From NCBI RefSeq assembly GCF_900070205.1, contig NZ_FAOO01000001.1, positions 16,519 through 80,518 of the forward strand: a DNA stretch of 64,000 nucleotides. The letters run 5' to 3'. Shown one piece after another: positions 8,499 through 18,285 of the stretch (positions are counted from its first letter, which is position 1; every line of letters begins with the position of its first letter). A program made the translations under genes and the position numbers. Source of the stretch: Candidatus Thermokryptus mobilis (GTDB lineage: Bacteria > Bacteroidota > Ignavibacteria > Kryptoniales > Kryptoniaceae). The notes beneath the pieces are model-generated. The model ran no database searches. It saw only the letters and a program-made list of their open reading frames with translations, and was not told where the DNA came from.

Positions 8499-9821
8499 AT
8501 GGAAACATTCAGGAGAAAAAGTTTTTGGCTTGAAACAGCTGGTGAATTTAAATCACAACCGGAATTAAAAGGACATCTAAAAGTTGACATCGCAATAATT
8601 GGTGGTGGTTTCACAGGACTTTCAACCGCGTATCACATTAAAAAAGCTCAACCGTCGCTTGATGTTGCCATAGTTGAATCACAAATCTGTGGATATGGAG
8701 CAAGCGGTAGAAACGCCGGCTTTGGAATGACGCTTTTCGGTTTAACCTTCAGCTTAACTGCTTTAAGATTTGGCAAGGATAAAGCCGTTCAAGCCCATCA
8801 TTATATGGAGAAAGCAGTTGATTATTTAAGCGAATTCATCACAGAAAACAAAATTGATTGCGATTACGAAAGACCAGGATTTTTAAGGGTAGCAACATCA
8901 AAGCCCTATGTAAAAAGGATTAAACACGAAATAGACCTTGTGCGTTCACTTGGAATAGAGGGTATAGAATGGCTTTCACAGGAAGAAGTGAGAAGAGAGG
9001 TCAACAGTCCCCTTTATCTTGGCGCTTGGTGGGAACCAAGATGTGTTTTATTAAACCCAGCAAAACTTGCTTGGGGGATTAGAAATTTGAATCTTGAACT
9101 CGGTGTTAAAATTTTTGAGTTTTCCCCTGTTTTTGAAGCAAGAAAAGAAAATTCAAACTTTAAAATCAAAGCTGGAAAGGGTGAAATCACAGCGAAGAAA
9201 ATTTTGTTCGCTACAAACGCCTTCTCACATCTTTTTCCCCAACTTAAACGAAAACAGGTTCCAGCTTTTACTTACATAGTTTTAACTGAACCGCTTGATG
9301 AAAAGTTTTTCAATGATGTTGGCTGGAAAAATAGACAAGGAATTGAAGACGCGCGAAACCTTGTCCATTATTATCGGCTCACGAAAGATAACCGCTTGCT
9401 TATGGGCGGTGGAGATGTCGGGGTAGCCTTTGGGAAGAATATGAACCTTGATGAAAATGAAAGAATTTTCAAGGAATTGAAAAACTATGTCAAAAAACTT
9501 TTCCCCGTCTTAAAAGATGTCAAATTCACACACCAATGGGGCGGTCCAGTCTCTGTCACAATTGATATGGCACCTGCGATCGGAAAAATAGGGAATGAAA
9601 ATGCCTATTATAGCCTAGGCTGCGTCGGTCATGGCGTCTCACTTACAAACTTAAACGGTAAACTGCTTGCGGATTTACTCCTTGAAAGAAAAACTGACTT
9701 AACTGAAATTTTCTTCGTAAACAGAAAAACCATACCCTGGCCACCTGAACCATTACGCTTCGGGATAAGCCACTTGATACGTGGCTATATGCGACTTGAA
9801 GACAAAATACTTGACGCTTAA
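8499..9821 (+). CDS. FAD-dependent oxidoreductase, D-amino-acid oxidase (DAO) superfamily
   Basis: The 440-residue flavoenzyme has an N-terminal dinucleotide-binding motif ([17 protein letters not shown], about residues 31-47) and the subfamily motif [12 protein letters not shown]. The C-terminal FAD contacts are [20 protein letters not shown]. The pattern fits the glycine oxidase / gamma-glutamylputrescine oxidase-like group, which oxidises secondary or primary amines; the true substrate is unknown. There is no signal peptide, so it is cytoplasmic. It begins 4 bases after porD and ends 4 bases inside the 3' end of the convergent glycosyltransferase gene. Confidence 0.85.
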   Translation: METFRRKSFWLETAGEFKSQPELKGHLKVDIAIIGGGFTGLSTAYHIKKAQPSLDVAIVESQICGYGASGRNAGFGMTLFGLTFSLTALRFGKDKAVQAHHYMEKAVDYLSEFITENKIDCDYERPGFLRVATSKPYVKRIKHEIDLVRSLGIEGIEWLSQEEVRREVNSPLYLGAWWEPRCVLLNPAKLAWGIRNLNLELGVKIFEFSPVFEARKENSNFKIKAGKGEITAKKILFATNAFSHLFPQLKRKQVPAFTYIVLTEPLDEKFFNDVGWKNRQGIEDARNLVHYYRLTKDNRLLMGGGDVGVAFGKNMNLDENERIFKELKNYVKKLFPVLKDVKFTHQWGGPVSVTIDMAPAIGKIGNENAYYSLGCVGHGVSLTNLNGKLLADLLLERKTDLTEIFFVNRKTIPWPPEPLRFGISHLIRGYMRLEDKILDA

Positions 9822-11251
9822 TCTCGCCTTTCAAACAAAAAAATCTCTATCCCGAGAAATCTCTTTCTTGAATTTAAATTCATTAAACGCTTCAGATTCT
9901 CAAGAGCGATCCCTTCAACCTCCCACGGATGGGATGAAACAAACCATATCCTCTTGTAACCTCCGACGATAGAGAGAAAATATCTAATGTGTTTTTCAGC
10001 TTCTTCACCAGAAAGGTCTTGAAAACTGAAAGTTCTGACATCTGTTCTCTTGAAATAGTAGTAAAAGACATACTTGCTCGCAACTATTAAGTCATTTTCC
10101 TCTATTCTTTCCTCCACAAATTTCGCTACCTCTCGCCACTGTTCCTTGTTCGTCTTTGCATAATACCAAACGAGATTAACAACTGAGAGAACAAAGACTA
10201 AGACCAAAATGATATCTTTAAATTCCTTACGAACGAATTCAATCCCCATTGAAGCAAGCATATAAAAAGCAACCGACGACGGGATGGCGTATCTTGTGAA
10301 ATAAAAAGGAGTTAAAAACTGGGAAAGAATAAATGGCAAAATTATCGGCGAAAGAAACCAAATCCAAAGCATGAAAATAAACTTTCTTCTTTCGGGATTA
10401 ACCCTTTTGAAGTTCAAATGCAAGACAAAAATCAAAACGCCTAAAATAAAAAGCAAAATTGCCGAAGAAGAATATTCAATGATAAAACTTTTCAAAATCA
10501 CATTTCCCGCTTCATCCCTTGGCATTGGGTAAGTGGCCCCAGAAAATTGGATCAATGTTTTCCCAATATCAACAAAGCTAGGCCTTGGTAGCCAGAAACC
10601 TTGAGAAACTATTTTCTTGGCTTGATTTAAAACCACGATTGCTCTCGGAATGTAAAAAAGCAAAGACAGAGAGAAGAAAAACGAAAATTTTTTAATTCTA
10701 TTAGCGTAGCAAAGCAGAACGAAAACAATGTGAGAAAAAACGATGAAAAAAGAATAAATGTGAGTGTAAAGCATCAAAACAACGCTTAATGTGTAAAAGA
10801 TGAAAAATTTCATTTCCCCCCTTTTCAACGCTTCAAGCAAGAAAAGATAAGATAGCGTTGAAATCATCAAAAAAAGTGAATATGCCCTTGCCTCCTGGGA
10901 GTAAAACACAAGAAAAGTTGAAATGCTTGTCAAAAGAGATGATAAAAGCGCAACTTCCCTATCAAAACTGGATAGAAGCTTGAAAACGATGAAAATTGTA
11001 GCGGAGCCGAAAATGACAGATGGAAAACGAACTGAGAACTCAGAATCGCCGAAAATTTTTATCCAAAAGTGAAGGATAAGATAATAAAGAGGTGGATTTG
11101 CGTCTGATTCAAGTTTTACAATCTCCAAAGTTTTCAGCTTCGCAATTTTCAGAGATGTCCCTTCGTCAAGCCATAAACTTTCCTCATCAAGTAGAAAGAC
11201 CCTCAGGAAAATCCCAAGCGTAAATATGAGGATGAAAATTTTTGCCCTCAC
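9818..11251 (-). CDS. Glycosyltransferase family 39 (PMT/ArnT-like) membrane protein
   Basis: This 477-residue polytopic membrane protein has about ten hydrophobic segments. The first luminal/periplasmic loop carries the acidic signature [14 protein letters not shown] and then [19 protein letters not shown], typical of GT39/ArnT enzymes. These transfer a sugar from a polyprenyl-phosphate donor to protein or lipid outside the inner membrane. The C-terminal soluble part holds short strands ([20 protein letters not shown]). Its ATG overlaps the stop of the upstream PLP enzyme by 4 bases, so the two are translationally coupled. The acceptor cannot be predicted. Confidence 0.85.
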   Translation of the reverse strand: MRAKIFILIFTLGIFLRVFLLDEESLWLDEGTSLKIAKLKTLEIVKLESDANPPLYYLILHFWIKIFGDSEFSVRFPSVIFGSATIFIVFKLLSSFDREVALLSSLLTSISTFLVFYSQEARAYSLFLMISTLSYLFLLEALKRGEMKFFIFYTLSVVLMLYTHIYSFFIVFSHIVFVLLCYANRIKKFSFFFSLSLLFYIPRAIVVLNQAKKIVSQGFWLPRPSFVDIGKTLIQFSGATYPMPRDEAGNVILKSFIIEYSSSAILLFILGVLIFVLHLNFKRVNPERRKFIFMLWIWFLSPIILPFILSQFLTPFYFTRYAIPSSVAFYMLASMGIEFVRKEFKDIILVLVFVLSVVNLVWYYAKTNKEQWREVAKFVEERIEENDLIVASKYVFYYYFKRTDVRTFSFQDLSGEEAEKHIRYFLSIVGGYKRIWFVSSHPWEVEGIALENLKRLMNLNSRKRFLGIEIFLFERRD

Positions 11252-12537
11252 GATTTGGCAAGATTTTTAACTTCAGCCAAAATTTTTGCAACATCCATCT
11301 CATTGTTGTAAAGGTGGAATGAGACTCTGACAGCCATCAAATTTCCCTCTGTCACGGGTCGCACTCTGATTCTTCTTTCAGCAAGATGTGCAACTATTTT
11401 ATCGTAGCTTAAATTTTTCATCTTGAAAGTTATCATCGCAGTTCTAAAGCTTTCATCGGCTGGGGATAAAACTTCAACCTCTGGAATTTTAAGTAGCTCT
11501 TGATAAAACGATTCCGCAAGTGCTCTGTTATGTTCCCAAATTCTTTCAATTCCGATTGCGTTGATGAAATCAAGCGCTGTCTCAAGCCCGAAAAACAAAG
11601 CTGGGTTTTGCGTCCCGTATTCAAATCTTTGCGCAGACGGTTGAAACTTGAGCTCATTTTTTTCTATGCTATAACCAGCATCTGAATAACCCCCAACTGT
11701 CAATGGTCTTACTACATCAAGAAGTTCTTTTTTAACATAAAGAATTCCAGTTCTCTTCGGTCCGATAAGCCACTTATGACCGCTTGTTGTGTAGAAATCG
11801 CAGTTATATTCCCTTAAATTTACAGGCATCATCCCCGGAGCTTGTGCTCCATCAAGGAAAACCCATATACCTTTATCTTTTGCAAACTTACATATCTCTT
11901 TCTCTGGAAGTCGCTGACCCGTTGTACATGTGACATGGCTTACGAAAATCAACCTCGTTTTTTTAGTCATCAACTTTTCAATCATTTCAAGATTTCCACG
12001 CCAGTTTGCTGTATCTGGCTCAAATGTCTTGAGAACAATACCATCTCTTTTAGCTCTGTTTAGAAGTGGTAAATTCCCAGCTACATGCTCATGTGTCGTC
12101 AAAATCACTTCATCCCCATTTTTAAGCGGTAAACCATTGACAATTATATTAATCCCTTCAGTCGCACAGCCAACGAATGCGATCTCTTCTTTATCACAGT
12201 TCAAAAAATTTGCAAACTTTTCTTTTATCTTCCACCATTTTTCAATATCGTGATTCGGCGTGGGGAACCTGTCAAGGTTATCCATCTCCTCTTTAACCCT
12301 TTGGCTCACAACATAAGGTGAAGAACCAAGTCCACCAGTGTTAAGATAAATGTAATCTTTCGGTATTGGAAACTGTCCCCTGACAAGTCGCCAAAACCTT
12401 GCATCAGATGGTTCAATTTGACTAAGCTCGCTCTTAAATTCGTCAAAACTTCGCTCGGTTTTAAATTTTAAATTAGGTGCAAGAAAACCAGCTGTCGTCA
12501 AAAAAGCAATTGATCTTAAAAATTCCTTTCGCCTCAT
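11248..12537 (-). CDS. Class V aminotransferase (isopenicillin-N-epimerase / cysteine-desulfurase-like)
   Basis: This 429-residue PLP-dependent fold-type I enzyme has YLNTGGLGSSPYVV near the N-terminus, GCATEGINIIVNGL, the cofactor aspartate run WVFLDGAQAPGMMPVNL, and the Schiff-base lysine around residue 255 (TTSGHKWLIGPKRTG). The group includes epimerases, lyases and desulfurases, so the substrate is open. The first 25 residues (RRKEFLRSIAFLTTAGFLAP) look like a Tat-type leader with an imperfect twin-arginine motif, which would place the enzyme outside the cytoplasm. That is unusual for a PLP enzyme but is seen in Bacteroidota homologues. It is coupled to the downstream GT39 gene. Confidence 0.85.
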   Translation of the reverse strand: MRRKEFLRSIAFLTTAGFLAPNLKFKTERSFDEFKSELSQIEPSDARFWRLVRGQFPIPKDYIYLNTGGLGSSPYVVSQRVKEEMDNLDRFPTPNHDIEKWWKIKEKFANFLNCDKEEIAFVGCATEGINIIVNGLPLKNGDEVILTTHEHVAGNLPLLNRAKRDGIVLKTFEPDTANWRGNLEMIEKLMTKKTRLIFVSHVTCTTGQRLPEKEICKFAKDKGIWVFLDGAQAPGMMPVNLREYNCDFYTTSGHKWLIGPKRTGILYVKKELLDVVRPLTVGGYSDAGYSIEKNELKFQPSAQRFEYGTQNPALFFGLETALDFINAIGIERIWEHNRALAESFYQELLKIPEVEVLSPADESFRTAMITFKMKNLSYDKIVAHLAERRIRVRPVTEGNLMAVRVSFHLYNNEMDVAKILAEVKNLAKS

Positions 12538-12557
12538 TTTATCTTCAAATTAAGTTT

Positions 12558-13472
12558 TTAATCAACTTCCATCTCAACATAATTTACCAACTCCCCTATA
12601 TTCTGAATCCAAGCGGTGATTTTATCCCCAGGCTTTATCGGTCCTACACCCTCAGGTGTTCCAGTTGAAATAACATCACCAGGATAAAGCGTTATATATT
12701 TGCTTATTGACTCAATTATTGTCGGAATATCAAAAATCATATTTCTTGTGTTTGAATTTTGGCGAAGTTCATCGTTGACCCAAAGTTTCAAATCAAGTTC
12801 AACGGGTGGTTGAATTTCATCAGCAGTCACAATCCAAGGTCCCATCGGTGCAAAATAATCAAAGCTTTTTGACCTAAACCACGGATATTTCAATTCTATA
12901 TCTTTCCTCTGAAGGTCCCTTGCTGTGACATCAATCATGATCGTATATCCAACGATATAATTCCACGCATTTTCACGCCTGATTTTCTTTCCCCTTTTCC
13001 CTATGACAACGGCAAGTTCAATCTCGTGGTCAATCCTGCCAACCTCACTTGGAAGATAAATTGTCTCAAGATGACCAACGACAGAGGTGCTACTTTTTGC
13101 GAAAATTATCGGTTCCCCCTCAGGAGCTGATGAGCCAAACTCACGAGCATGCAACTCGTAATTTCTGCCCAAACAAATAAGCTTTGGAGGATACTCAACC
13201 GGAGCATTATATCTGAATGATTCCTTGACGAAAAGATATTCCATCAAATTGTGTTTATCAACGAAATCAACAACTCGCTTGAAAAGGTCTATGTTAAATA
13301 GTTGCTCCCTGAAAAGTTCGGTGACCGTTTTTATCTTTGGAAAATCATCAATTTTATTTTTTAACTTCTGGTAAAGTGGAAGAGCATCCGTTAGGTTTAA
13401 AATCCTCCCGCTTTCATCATAAATTAGCCCAATGAAACCTTCTCGTTCAGTCCGCAAAGATAAAACTTTCAT
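12558..13472 (-). CDS. Fumarylacetoacetate hydrolase family protein
   Basis: The C-terminal two-thirds is a FAH fold: KLICLGRNYELHAREFG, the metal-binding acidic stretch RIDHEIELAVVIG, GYTIMIDVTARDLQ, and the end block GDVISTGTPEGVGPIKPGD. Family members are metal-dependent hydrolases, decarboxylases or isomerases of acylpyruvates and related 2-oxo acids; the substrate is not clear. I start the gene at the ATG at 13470-13472 (MKVLSLRTEREG) rather than the longer frame to 13568, because a promoter (13510-13538) lies inside the longer frame and the extra residues are not family-like. It is followed at 20 bases by the PLP enzyme gene. Confidence 0.88.
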   Translation of the reverse strand: MKVLSLRTEREGFIGLIYDESGRILNLTDALPLYQKLKNKIDDFPKIKTVTELFREQLFNIDLFKRVVDFVDKHNLMEYLFVKESFRYNAPVEYPPKLICLGRNYELHAREFGSSAPEGEPIIFAKSSTSVVGHLETIYLPSEVGRIDHEIELAVVIGKRGKKIRRENAWNYIVGYTIMIDVTARDLQRKDIELKYPWFRSKSFDYFAPMGPWIVTADEIQPPVELDLKLWVNDELRQNSNTRNMIFDIPTIIESISKYITLYPGDVISTGTPEGVGPIKPGDKITAWIQNIGELVNYVEMEVD

Positions 13473-13509
13473 TTGGTTCGCACTCGCCTTTGTTTTTAAA
13501 ATCTCACTA

Positions 13510-13538
13510 ATTTTAACAAACTTTTTAAACTTTATCAA
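13510..13538 (-). promoter_or_regulatory. Promoter for the FAH-family gene
   Basis: On the minus strand, TTGATA (complement of 13533-13538) and TAAAAT (complement of 13510-13515) are 17 bases apart. It fires leftward, about 35 bases before the ATG at 13472, and is back to back with the kinase promoter at 13554-13582. Confidence 0.6.
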
Positions 13539-13553
13539 GCAAACTTTCAAAAT

Positions 13554-13582
13554 TTGACAATCTTGCACTATTTTTTTATTTT
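13554..13582 (+). promoter_or_regulatory. Promoter for the hybrid histidine kinase gene
   Basis: TTGACA at 13554-13559, 17 bases, then TATTTT at 13577-13582 continuing TG, so the -10 reads TAnnTTTG, the Bacteroidota-type form. The kinase ATG is at 13613. Confidence 0.7.
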
Positions 13583-13612
13583 TGAAATAAAACTATAAAG
13601 ACCAATTAAAAA

Positions 13613-16600
13613 ATGTTCTTTGGGGTCAAGTTGATAAGCCAGATTTTAAACTTCGTTTTTTCATTTTTTCCGATAGCATCTTTGATGTATCTCGCCTATA
13701 AAATTTGGGAAAAGAAACGAACACAGTCAGGATTTTCCCATCTCCTCTTTGCTTTTCTTCTCACATTTATAGCACCATTCCAAACATTCCTGCTCGTCTT
13801 TTTCTTTGAATATCTATATGACTATGAAGCAAGCATAGCGACGATTGTCTTTTGGGTCGGATTAATTTTCGCGCTCTGGGGGACGAAAAAAATCGCCGAA
13901 AATATCTCATCAGGTTTGGAAGAAGAAATAAAAAGGGTCATAAAGTGGGTAGTTTTCATTTCTGTCCTTCTCGCCGTCGTTTATTATGTGCCGATCTATT
14001 TTAAATTGCAGAGGACATTGATCTGGAAAATTGGTGCCCTTTTTTACATTTTCAGCGGTATCGCGCTTTGGGGTCTTTTCACTTCAATTTCACACATCGC
14101 CAGTTTAGTGGAAGAATTAAAAAATGGTGCAAAAATTCTAAGAACTTTAAGTTTTTACCTGTTGATAGAACCGTTGATTTATTTGACGCTCGTCTCGTTT
14201 GAGGTCCTGCCATCTTGGCTTTTCAAAGCAAGATTTGTGATGTCGTTTATAAGCGTTTTGCTCGCAATTTTCATCGTTTCATTCACGCTAAATCTGTCAA
14301 TAAAACATCTTCCAAAAATTATTGCAGGCATAGAGACATTTTATACAGGCAGAATAAAACCCTTATCCATTCGCAAGCTTAGGTCCCTTATCTTAATCTT
14401 ACTCCCATTTATCGCTGTGCTTTTAATCTTACAAACAATCCTGATCAAAAACTACATAAAATATGAGGTGGAACGATATGCCCTGGAAAAATCAAAACTT
14501 TTGAAAACATTGGCAAATTCAATTGAATTTTCGCTTGAAAATAATTTCAAAATCCTTGAAGAGCTCTCCAACGATAAAGATATCATAGAGATTAACATCC
14601 CATCGCTTCAATCAAAATATGCAAGAGCTTTCCAGCGTTTCCCAAGTTACATTGGAAATGTCAGCAGAGTTGATGAAAAAGGAATTTTAAGATACACATT
14701 CCCACCGGATCCGAAAGCAATTGGAAGAGACATAAGCTATCAAGCACACATAAAAAAATTTTTAATTGAAAAGAAGCCGTTCGTAAGCGAGGTGTTCAGA
14801 TCTGTCCAGGGGTATGATGCGGTGGCATTGGGTCAGCCGGTTTTTGATATCAGAGGCAATTTTAAAGGTAATGTCTCCTGCTTGATTGATGTCAAGAAGA
14901 TGCTTGAGCACTTTTCAAAACTTGCTGGTGAAGGTCTGGATCAGTTTTATGTTTTCAACCTAAACAATCAAAAAATTCTTTACTCAAACGATTTAAGTTC
15001 AATCGGGCAAAACTTTTTTGAGGTCGCAAATAAATTTGTCAGGGCTGATATTAAAAAAGATGAATTAATTTCAAGCTTTGAAAATGAAACCGCCAATGGA
15101 AAGGCAATTGAAGGAAGACATAAGTGGCTTAGAAAAATCAAGTTCGCGCTTTCATTTGCAAAAATTGAATTGCTTAAAAATGATACCGAAACATGGGTTT
15201 TTGTCAATCTAATTGACGAGGTAACGGTACTTCGGAAAACATTTTATCATTTTCAACTTTATTATGTGCTTTTCTTCGCTTCAATTTTAATTTTCCTCTA
15301 CCTTTATCTTACGAACATCAATTCAATAAGATATACCTTCAACCTTGAGGAGGAAATAAACAAACAGGCGGAGGAGATAATTCAATCCGAAAGGAAATAC
15401 CGTGAGCTTGCTGAAAATCCGCTCGTTGGTCTCGCAATTTACGATGAGAACGGTTTCATATTTGTCAACAGGCGACTTTGTGAGATGTTTGGTTATGAGC
15501 CAGATGAATTTATGAATTTAACCCCAACTGATATAATCCATCCTGAGGATAAAGAGAAGTGGATTCAAAGAGCTATAGGTTTACTTCGCGGTGGGTATGC
15601 ACCTGAAAAGGCAACTTACAGAGCTATAACAAAAAACGGCGATGTACTTTATCTGACTTGCTACTCAAAACGAATAATTCATCAACATAAGCCAGCGGTT
15701 CAAACTGTTATTTTTGACAGCACGAAGGAAAAACTACAAGAGGACATGTTAAAACACTTACAGAGGGTGGAATCAATAGGGACTTTCACGATGGGAATAG
15801 CGCATGATTTCAACAACATACTTCAAATTATAATTGCTTCAGCGCAGATGATTGATTTCAAAGTTTCAAGGGGGAATATAAAGCCGGAGGAGTTGAAGAA
15901 ATACATAGACAATATAATTTCAATTTCAAACCGAGGTGCTGAACTTATAAAGCGACTTAAAATTTTCACACGAAAGGAAATCCCAGGTGCGGAAGTTTTA
16001 GACCTTGACCAAATGATATCTGAAACACTTAACATCATAAAAATGCCTCTGCCGGAGTTCATTGATATTGATGTTAAACTTAATGCCAAGGGTTCAAAAG
16101 TTTTTGCCTTAAAAACAGAGATTCAACAGGCGCTGTTAAACATAGTTTTAAACTCAAAGGATGCGATAATTGAGAAAATGAAAAAGGGTTTGTTAAACTC
16201 ACAAGGTAAGATAATCGTTGAAACGAGAATAAGGGAAATTTCAACGGAAGAGGCAGAGGTATTCAAAGTCAAGCCAGGTAAATATGCCTGCGTAAGGGTC
16301 ATTGACAATGGAATTGGGATGGATGAGAAGACAAAAGTGAGAGTTTTTGAGCCATTTTTCACGACAAAACAACCCGAAATTGGGACAGGTCTCGGGATGC
16401 CGACGGTTTTCGGAATCGTTGTATCGCACGGCGGTTTCATAACGCTTGATTCAAAACTTGGAGAAGGGACAACTGTTGAAATTTGCTTGCCCGTTTATGA
16501 AAAAGAAGCACCTAAATTAGAAACAGAAAAAACTAAAGTTGAGGAGCAAAAGAAAAATATAATGCTTATCTCGGAAAACAGAGAACTGAAAAATGAAGTC

Positions 16601-16891
16601 AGACGAGTTCTTGAAGGAATAGGGTTTGATGTTATCTTCGCCGATGATAGGGTTTCCGCATTTAAAATTTTAAGCGAGAATTCAGATAAAATTTCATTTG
16701 TCCTGATTGATTCAAAAACTCCGAGATTACATTTAAGAGAAGTCATAGCGGAGTTAAAAATCGTAAAGCCAGATATAAGGGTCGTTTTGCTCTACTCAAC
16801 ACCTGAGAGCGTCGGGTTGGAAAACATTGAAGTAATTGAAAATCCCGACGAGCTCATTAAAATTTTTTCTTCAATAAAGCCAACCTCATAG
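13613..16891 (+). CDS. Hybrid sensor histidine kinase: multi-TM sensor, Cache, PAS, kinase, degenerate receiver
   Basis: The 1092-residue protein has, in order: seven or eight N-terminal membrane segments (about 1-240); another at about 258-278; an extracytoplasmic dCache-like sensor (about 280-535, with YIGNVSRVDEKGILRYTF and GYDAVALGQPVFDIRGNFKG); a membrane segment near 545; a PAS domain (about 590-705); a phosphoacceptor helix with His731 (GIAHDFNNIL); and an ATPase domain with N box (NIVLNSKDAI), VIDNGIGMDE and GTGLGMPTVFGIV. The C-terminal receiver (about 975-1090) keeps the beta-3 Asp (FVLIDSKTP) but has lost the beta-5 lysine and most of the acidic pair, so it is probably not phosphorylated normally. 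No partner regulator is adjacent; a GT9 gene follows 4 bases later. Confidence 0.9.
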   Translation: MFFGVKLISQILNFVFSFFPIASLMYLAYKIWEKKRTQSGFSHLLFAFLLTFIAPFQTFLLVFFFEYLYDYEASIATIVFWVGLIFALWGTKKIAENISSGLEEEIKRVIKWVVFISVLLAVVYYVPIYFKLQRTLIWKIGALFYIFSGIALWGLFTSISHIASLVEELKNGAKILRTLSFYLLIEPLIYLTLVSFEVLPSWLFKARFVMSFISVLLAIFIVSFTLNLSIKHLPKIIAGIETFYTGRIKPLSIRKLRSLILILLPFIAVLLILQTILIKNYIKYEVERYALEKSKLLKTLANSIEFSLENNFKILEELSNDKDIIEINIPSLQSKYARAFQRFPSYIGNVSRVDEKGILRYTFPPDPKAIGRDISYQAHIKKFLIEKKPFVSEVFRSVQGYDAVALGQPVFDIRGNFKGNVSCLIDVKKMLEHFSKLAGEGLDQFYVFNLNNQKILYSNDLSSIGQNFFEVANKFVRADIKKDELISSFENETANGKAIEGRHKWLRKIKFALSFAKIELLKNDTETWVFVNLIDEVTVLRKTFYHFQLYYVLFFASILIFLYLYLTNINSIRYTFNLEEEINKQAEEIIQSERKYRELAENPLVGLAIYDENGFIFVNRRLCEMFGYEPDEFMNLTPTDIIHPEDKEKWIQRAIGLLRGGYAPEKATYRAITKNGDVLYLTCYSKRIIHQHKPAVQTVIFDSTKEKLQEDMLKHLQRVESIGTFTMGIAHDFNNILQIIIASAQMIDFKVSRGNIKPEELKKYIDNIISISNRGAELIKRLKIFTRKEIPGAEVLDLDQMISETLNIIKMPLPEFIDIDVKLNAKGSKVFALKTEIQQALLNIVLNSKDAIIEKMKKGLLNSQGKIIVETRIREISTEEAEVFKVKPGKYACVRVIDNGIGMDEKTKVRVFEPFFTTKQPEIGTGLGMPTVFGIVVSHGGFITLDSKLGEGTTVEICLPVYEKEAPKLETEKTKVEEQKKNIMLISENRELKNEVRRVLEGIGFDVIFADDRVSAFKILSENSDKISFVLIDSKTPRLHLREVIAELKIVKPDIRVVLLYSTPESVGLENIEVIENPDELIKIFSSIKPTS

Positions 16892-16895
16892 ATAT

Positions 16896-18059
16896 ATGCC
16901 GAAAGTGTATGAGTTTGAAATTCCAAACTGTAAAAACTTCACCGGTTATAAACCTTGTTATCCTTATGTCAAGTGTCATGAGACGGGATGCGTTGACCCG
17001 AGACCATTTGGCGTCAAAATTCTCATCATAAACCTTGACGCTATGGGAAATGTCCTTTTGACGACTTCAATTTTACCAGCGATAAAGAGAAAATACCCTG
17101 AAAGTTCAATTTACTGGCTTACGCTCAAAAACACACATCGCTTACTTGACAACAACCCCTATCTTGATGAGGTTTTCACCTGGGACCCAGAGACATGGCT
17201 TATACTTGAAAATATGAAATTTGACATAGTGATGAATGTTGATAAATCAAGAAGATCGGCAAGTTTAACGATGAAATTAAACGCCGATAAAAAGCTCGGC
17301 TATGGGATGAACGAACACGGTCAGATTATACCATTGAATCAATCCGCATCTTACGATTATCGTCTTGGGCTGGATGATGAGTTAAAGTTCAAATTAAATC
17401 AAAAGACGAGACAGGAAATTTTGTGTGAGATGTTTGAGCTTGAATATAAAAGAGATGAGTATGTTCTTGTTCTGACGGATGAGGAGAGGAAATTTTCCGA
17501 GGAATATAAGAGTAGGGTTGGAATAAAAGAAGGGGAGCTTGTTGTTGGATTCAACACTGGCTGTTCTCCGCTTTATCCGAATAAAAAAATGACGATTGAA
17601 CAACATGTTGAGTTGATAAAGCGGTTATCAAAATATGATGACATTAAGCTTGTCTTGCTTGGTGGTCCAGAAGATACGGAGAGGAATGAAGAAATTTTCA
17701 GGCGTTCAATTCAAATTGATGGCGTTGCTGGGAAATTAATTAACACTCCAACAACCGAAGGGATAAGGCGTGGGATTTGTTACGAGAACATTTGCGACAT
17801 CGTGATAACTGGCGATTCTTACGGCATGCATCTTGCAATAGCGTTGAAGAAATTTACGATAGCTTGGTTTGGTTTAAGTTCTTGGACCGAAATAGACCTC
17901 TATGATAGAGGTGTCAAGTTAATCCCCGAGGGACTTGAATGTGCGCCTTGCTGGAAAAAGGTTTGTCCATACAACCTTGAATGTATTCAAATGATAGACC
18001 TTGACAGGATTGAGAAAATAGTTGTTGAGTACAAGGAAAAAATTTTTACGAGGATTTGA
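16896..18059 (+). CDS. Glycosyltransferase family 9 (heptosyltransferase-like)
   Basis: This 387-residue protein of the ADP-heptose:LPS heptosyltransferase type has the glycosyltransferase N-terminal segment ILIINLDAMGNVLLTTSILPA, a middle nucleotide-sugar domain with VVGFNTGCSPLYPNKKMT and LVLLGGPEDTERNEE, and a C-terminal block ENICDIVITGDSYGMHLAIAL. Cysteine motifs lie at both ends: an N-terminal C-x8-C-x5-C-x4-C, and a C-terminal CAPCWKKVCPYNLEC, which is common in this family. The acceptor is probably envelope glycan, but heptose use is not proven. It starts 4 bases after the histidine kinase stop. Confidence 0.85.
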   Translation: MPKVYEFEIPNCKNFTGYKPCYPYVKCHETGCVDPRPFGVKILIINLDAMGNVLLTTSILPAIKRKYPESSIYWLTLKNTHRLLDNNPYLDEVFTWDPETWLILENMKFDIVMNVDKSRRSASLTMKLNADKKLGYGMNEHGQIIPLNQSASYDYRLGLDDELKFKLNQKTRQEILCEMFELEYKRDEYVLVLTDEERKFSEEYKSRVGIKEGELVVGFNTGCSPLYPNKKMTIEQHVELIKRLSKYDDIKLVLLGGPEDTERNEEIFRRSIQIDGVAGKLINTPTTEGIRRGICYENICDIVITGDSYGMHLAIALKKFTIAWFGLSSWTEIDLYDRGVKLIPEGLECAPCWKKVCPYNLECIQMIDLDRIEKIVVEYKEKIFTRI

Positions 18060-18064
18060 TAAGT

Positions 18065-18093
18065 TTGACAAGTTTGGCAAAATTTATTAAATT
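18065..18093 (+). promoter_or_regulatory. Promoter of tRNA-Pro
   Basis: TTGACA at 18065-18070, 17 bases, TAAATT at 18088-18093 continuing TTT. The predicted start is about 12 bases before the mature tRNA 5' end. Confidence 0.75.
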
Positions 18094-18111
18094 TTTATCG
18101 GTTAAAAATTT

Positions 18112-18186
18112 CGGGACGTAGCGCAGCCTGGTTAGCGCGCTTGCTTGGGGTGCAAGAGGTCGCCGGTTCAAATCCGGCCGTCCCGA
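18112..18186 (+). tRNA. tRNA-Pro (GGG)
   Basis: A complete cloverleaf: acceptor CGGGACG/CGTCCCG, D stem GCGC/GCGC, anticodon stem CTTGC/GCAAG with loop TTGGGGT (anticodon GGG at 18147-18149), and T stem GCCGG/CCGGC with TTCAAAT loop. The discriminator is A, and CCA is not encoded. Confidence 0.95.
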
Positions 18187-18285
18187 CTAAACTTAAAAAG
18201 CACCTTAAAACGAAGAACGGAAAAACTCTCGCCAAAGCACCTCTTTCCGAAATTAGGGCATTTAAAAAAGCTAAATCAAGATATT

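Noticed and set aside
13473-13568. Upstream extension of the FAH-family gene
   Set aside because: A good minus-strand promoter (13510-13538) lies within it, and the extra residues are lysine/phenylalanine-rich filler.
16123-16440. 105-codon minus-strand frame within the histidine kinase
   Set aside because: Antisense to the conserved kinase ATPase domain; no ribosome-binding site.
18145-18285. Extension of the sigma-54 activator back into tRNA-Pro
   Set aside because: The added residues come from the tRNA sequence and a spacer and do not look like protein; the ATG at 18286 begins the AAA+ domain.
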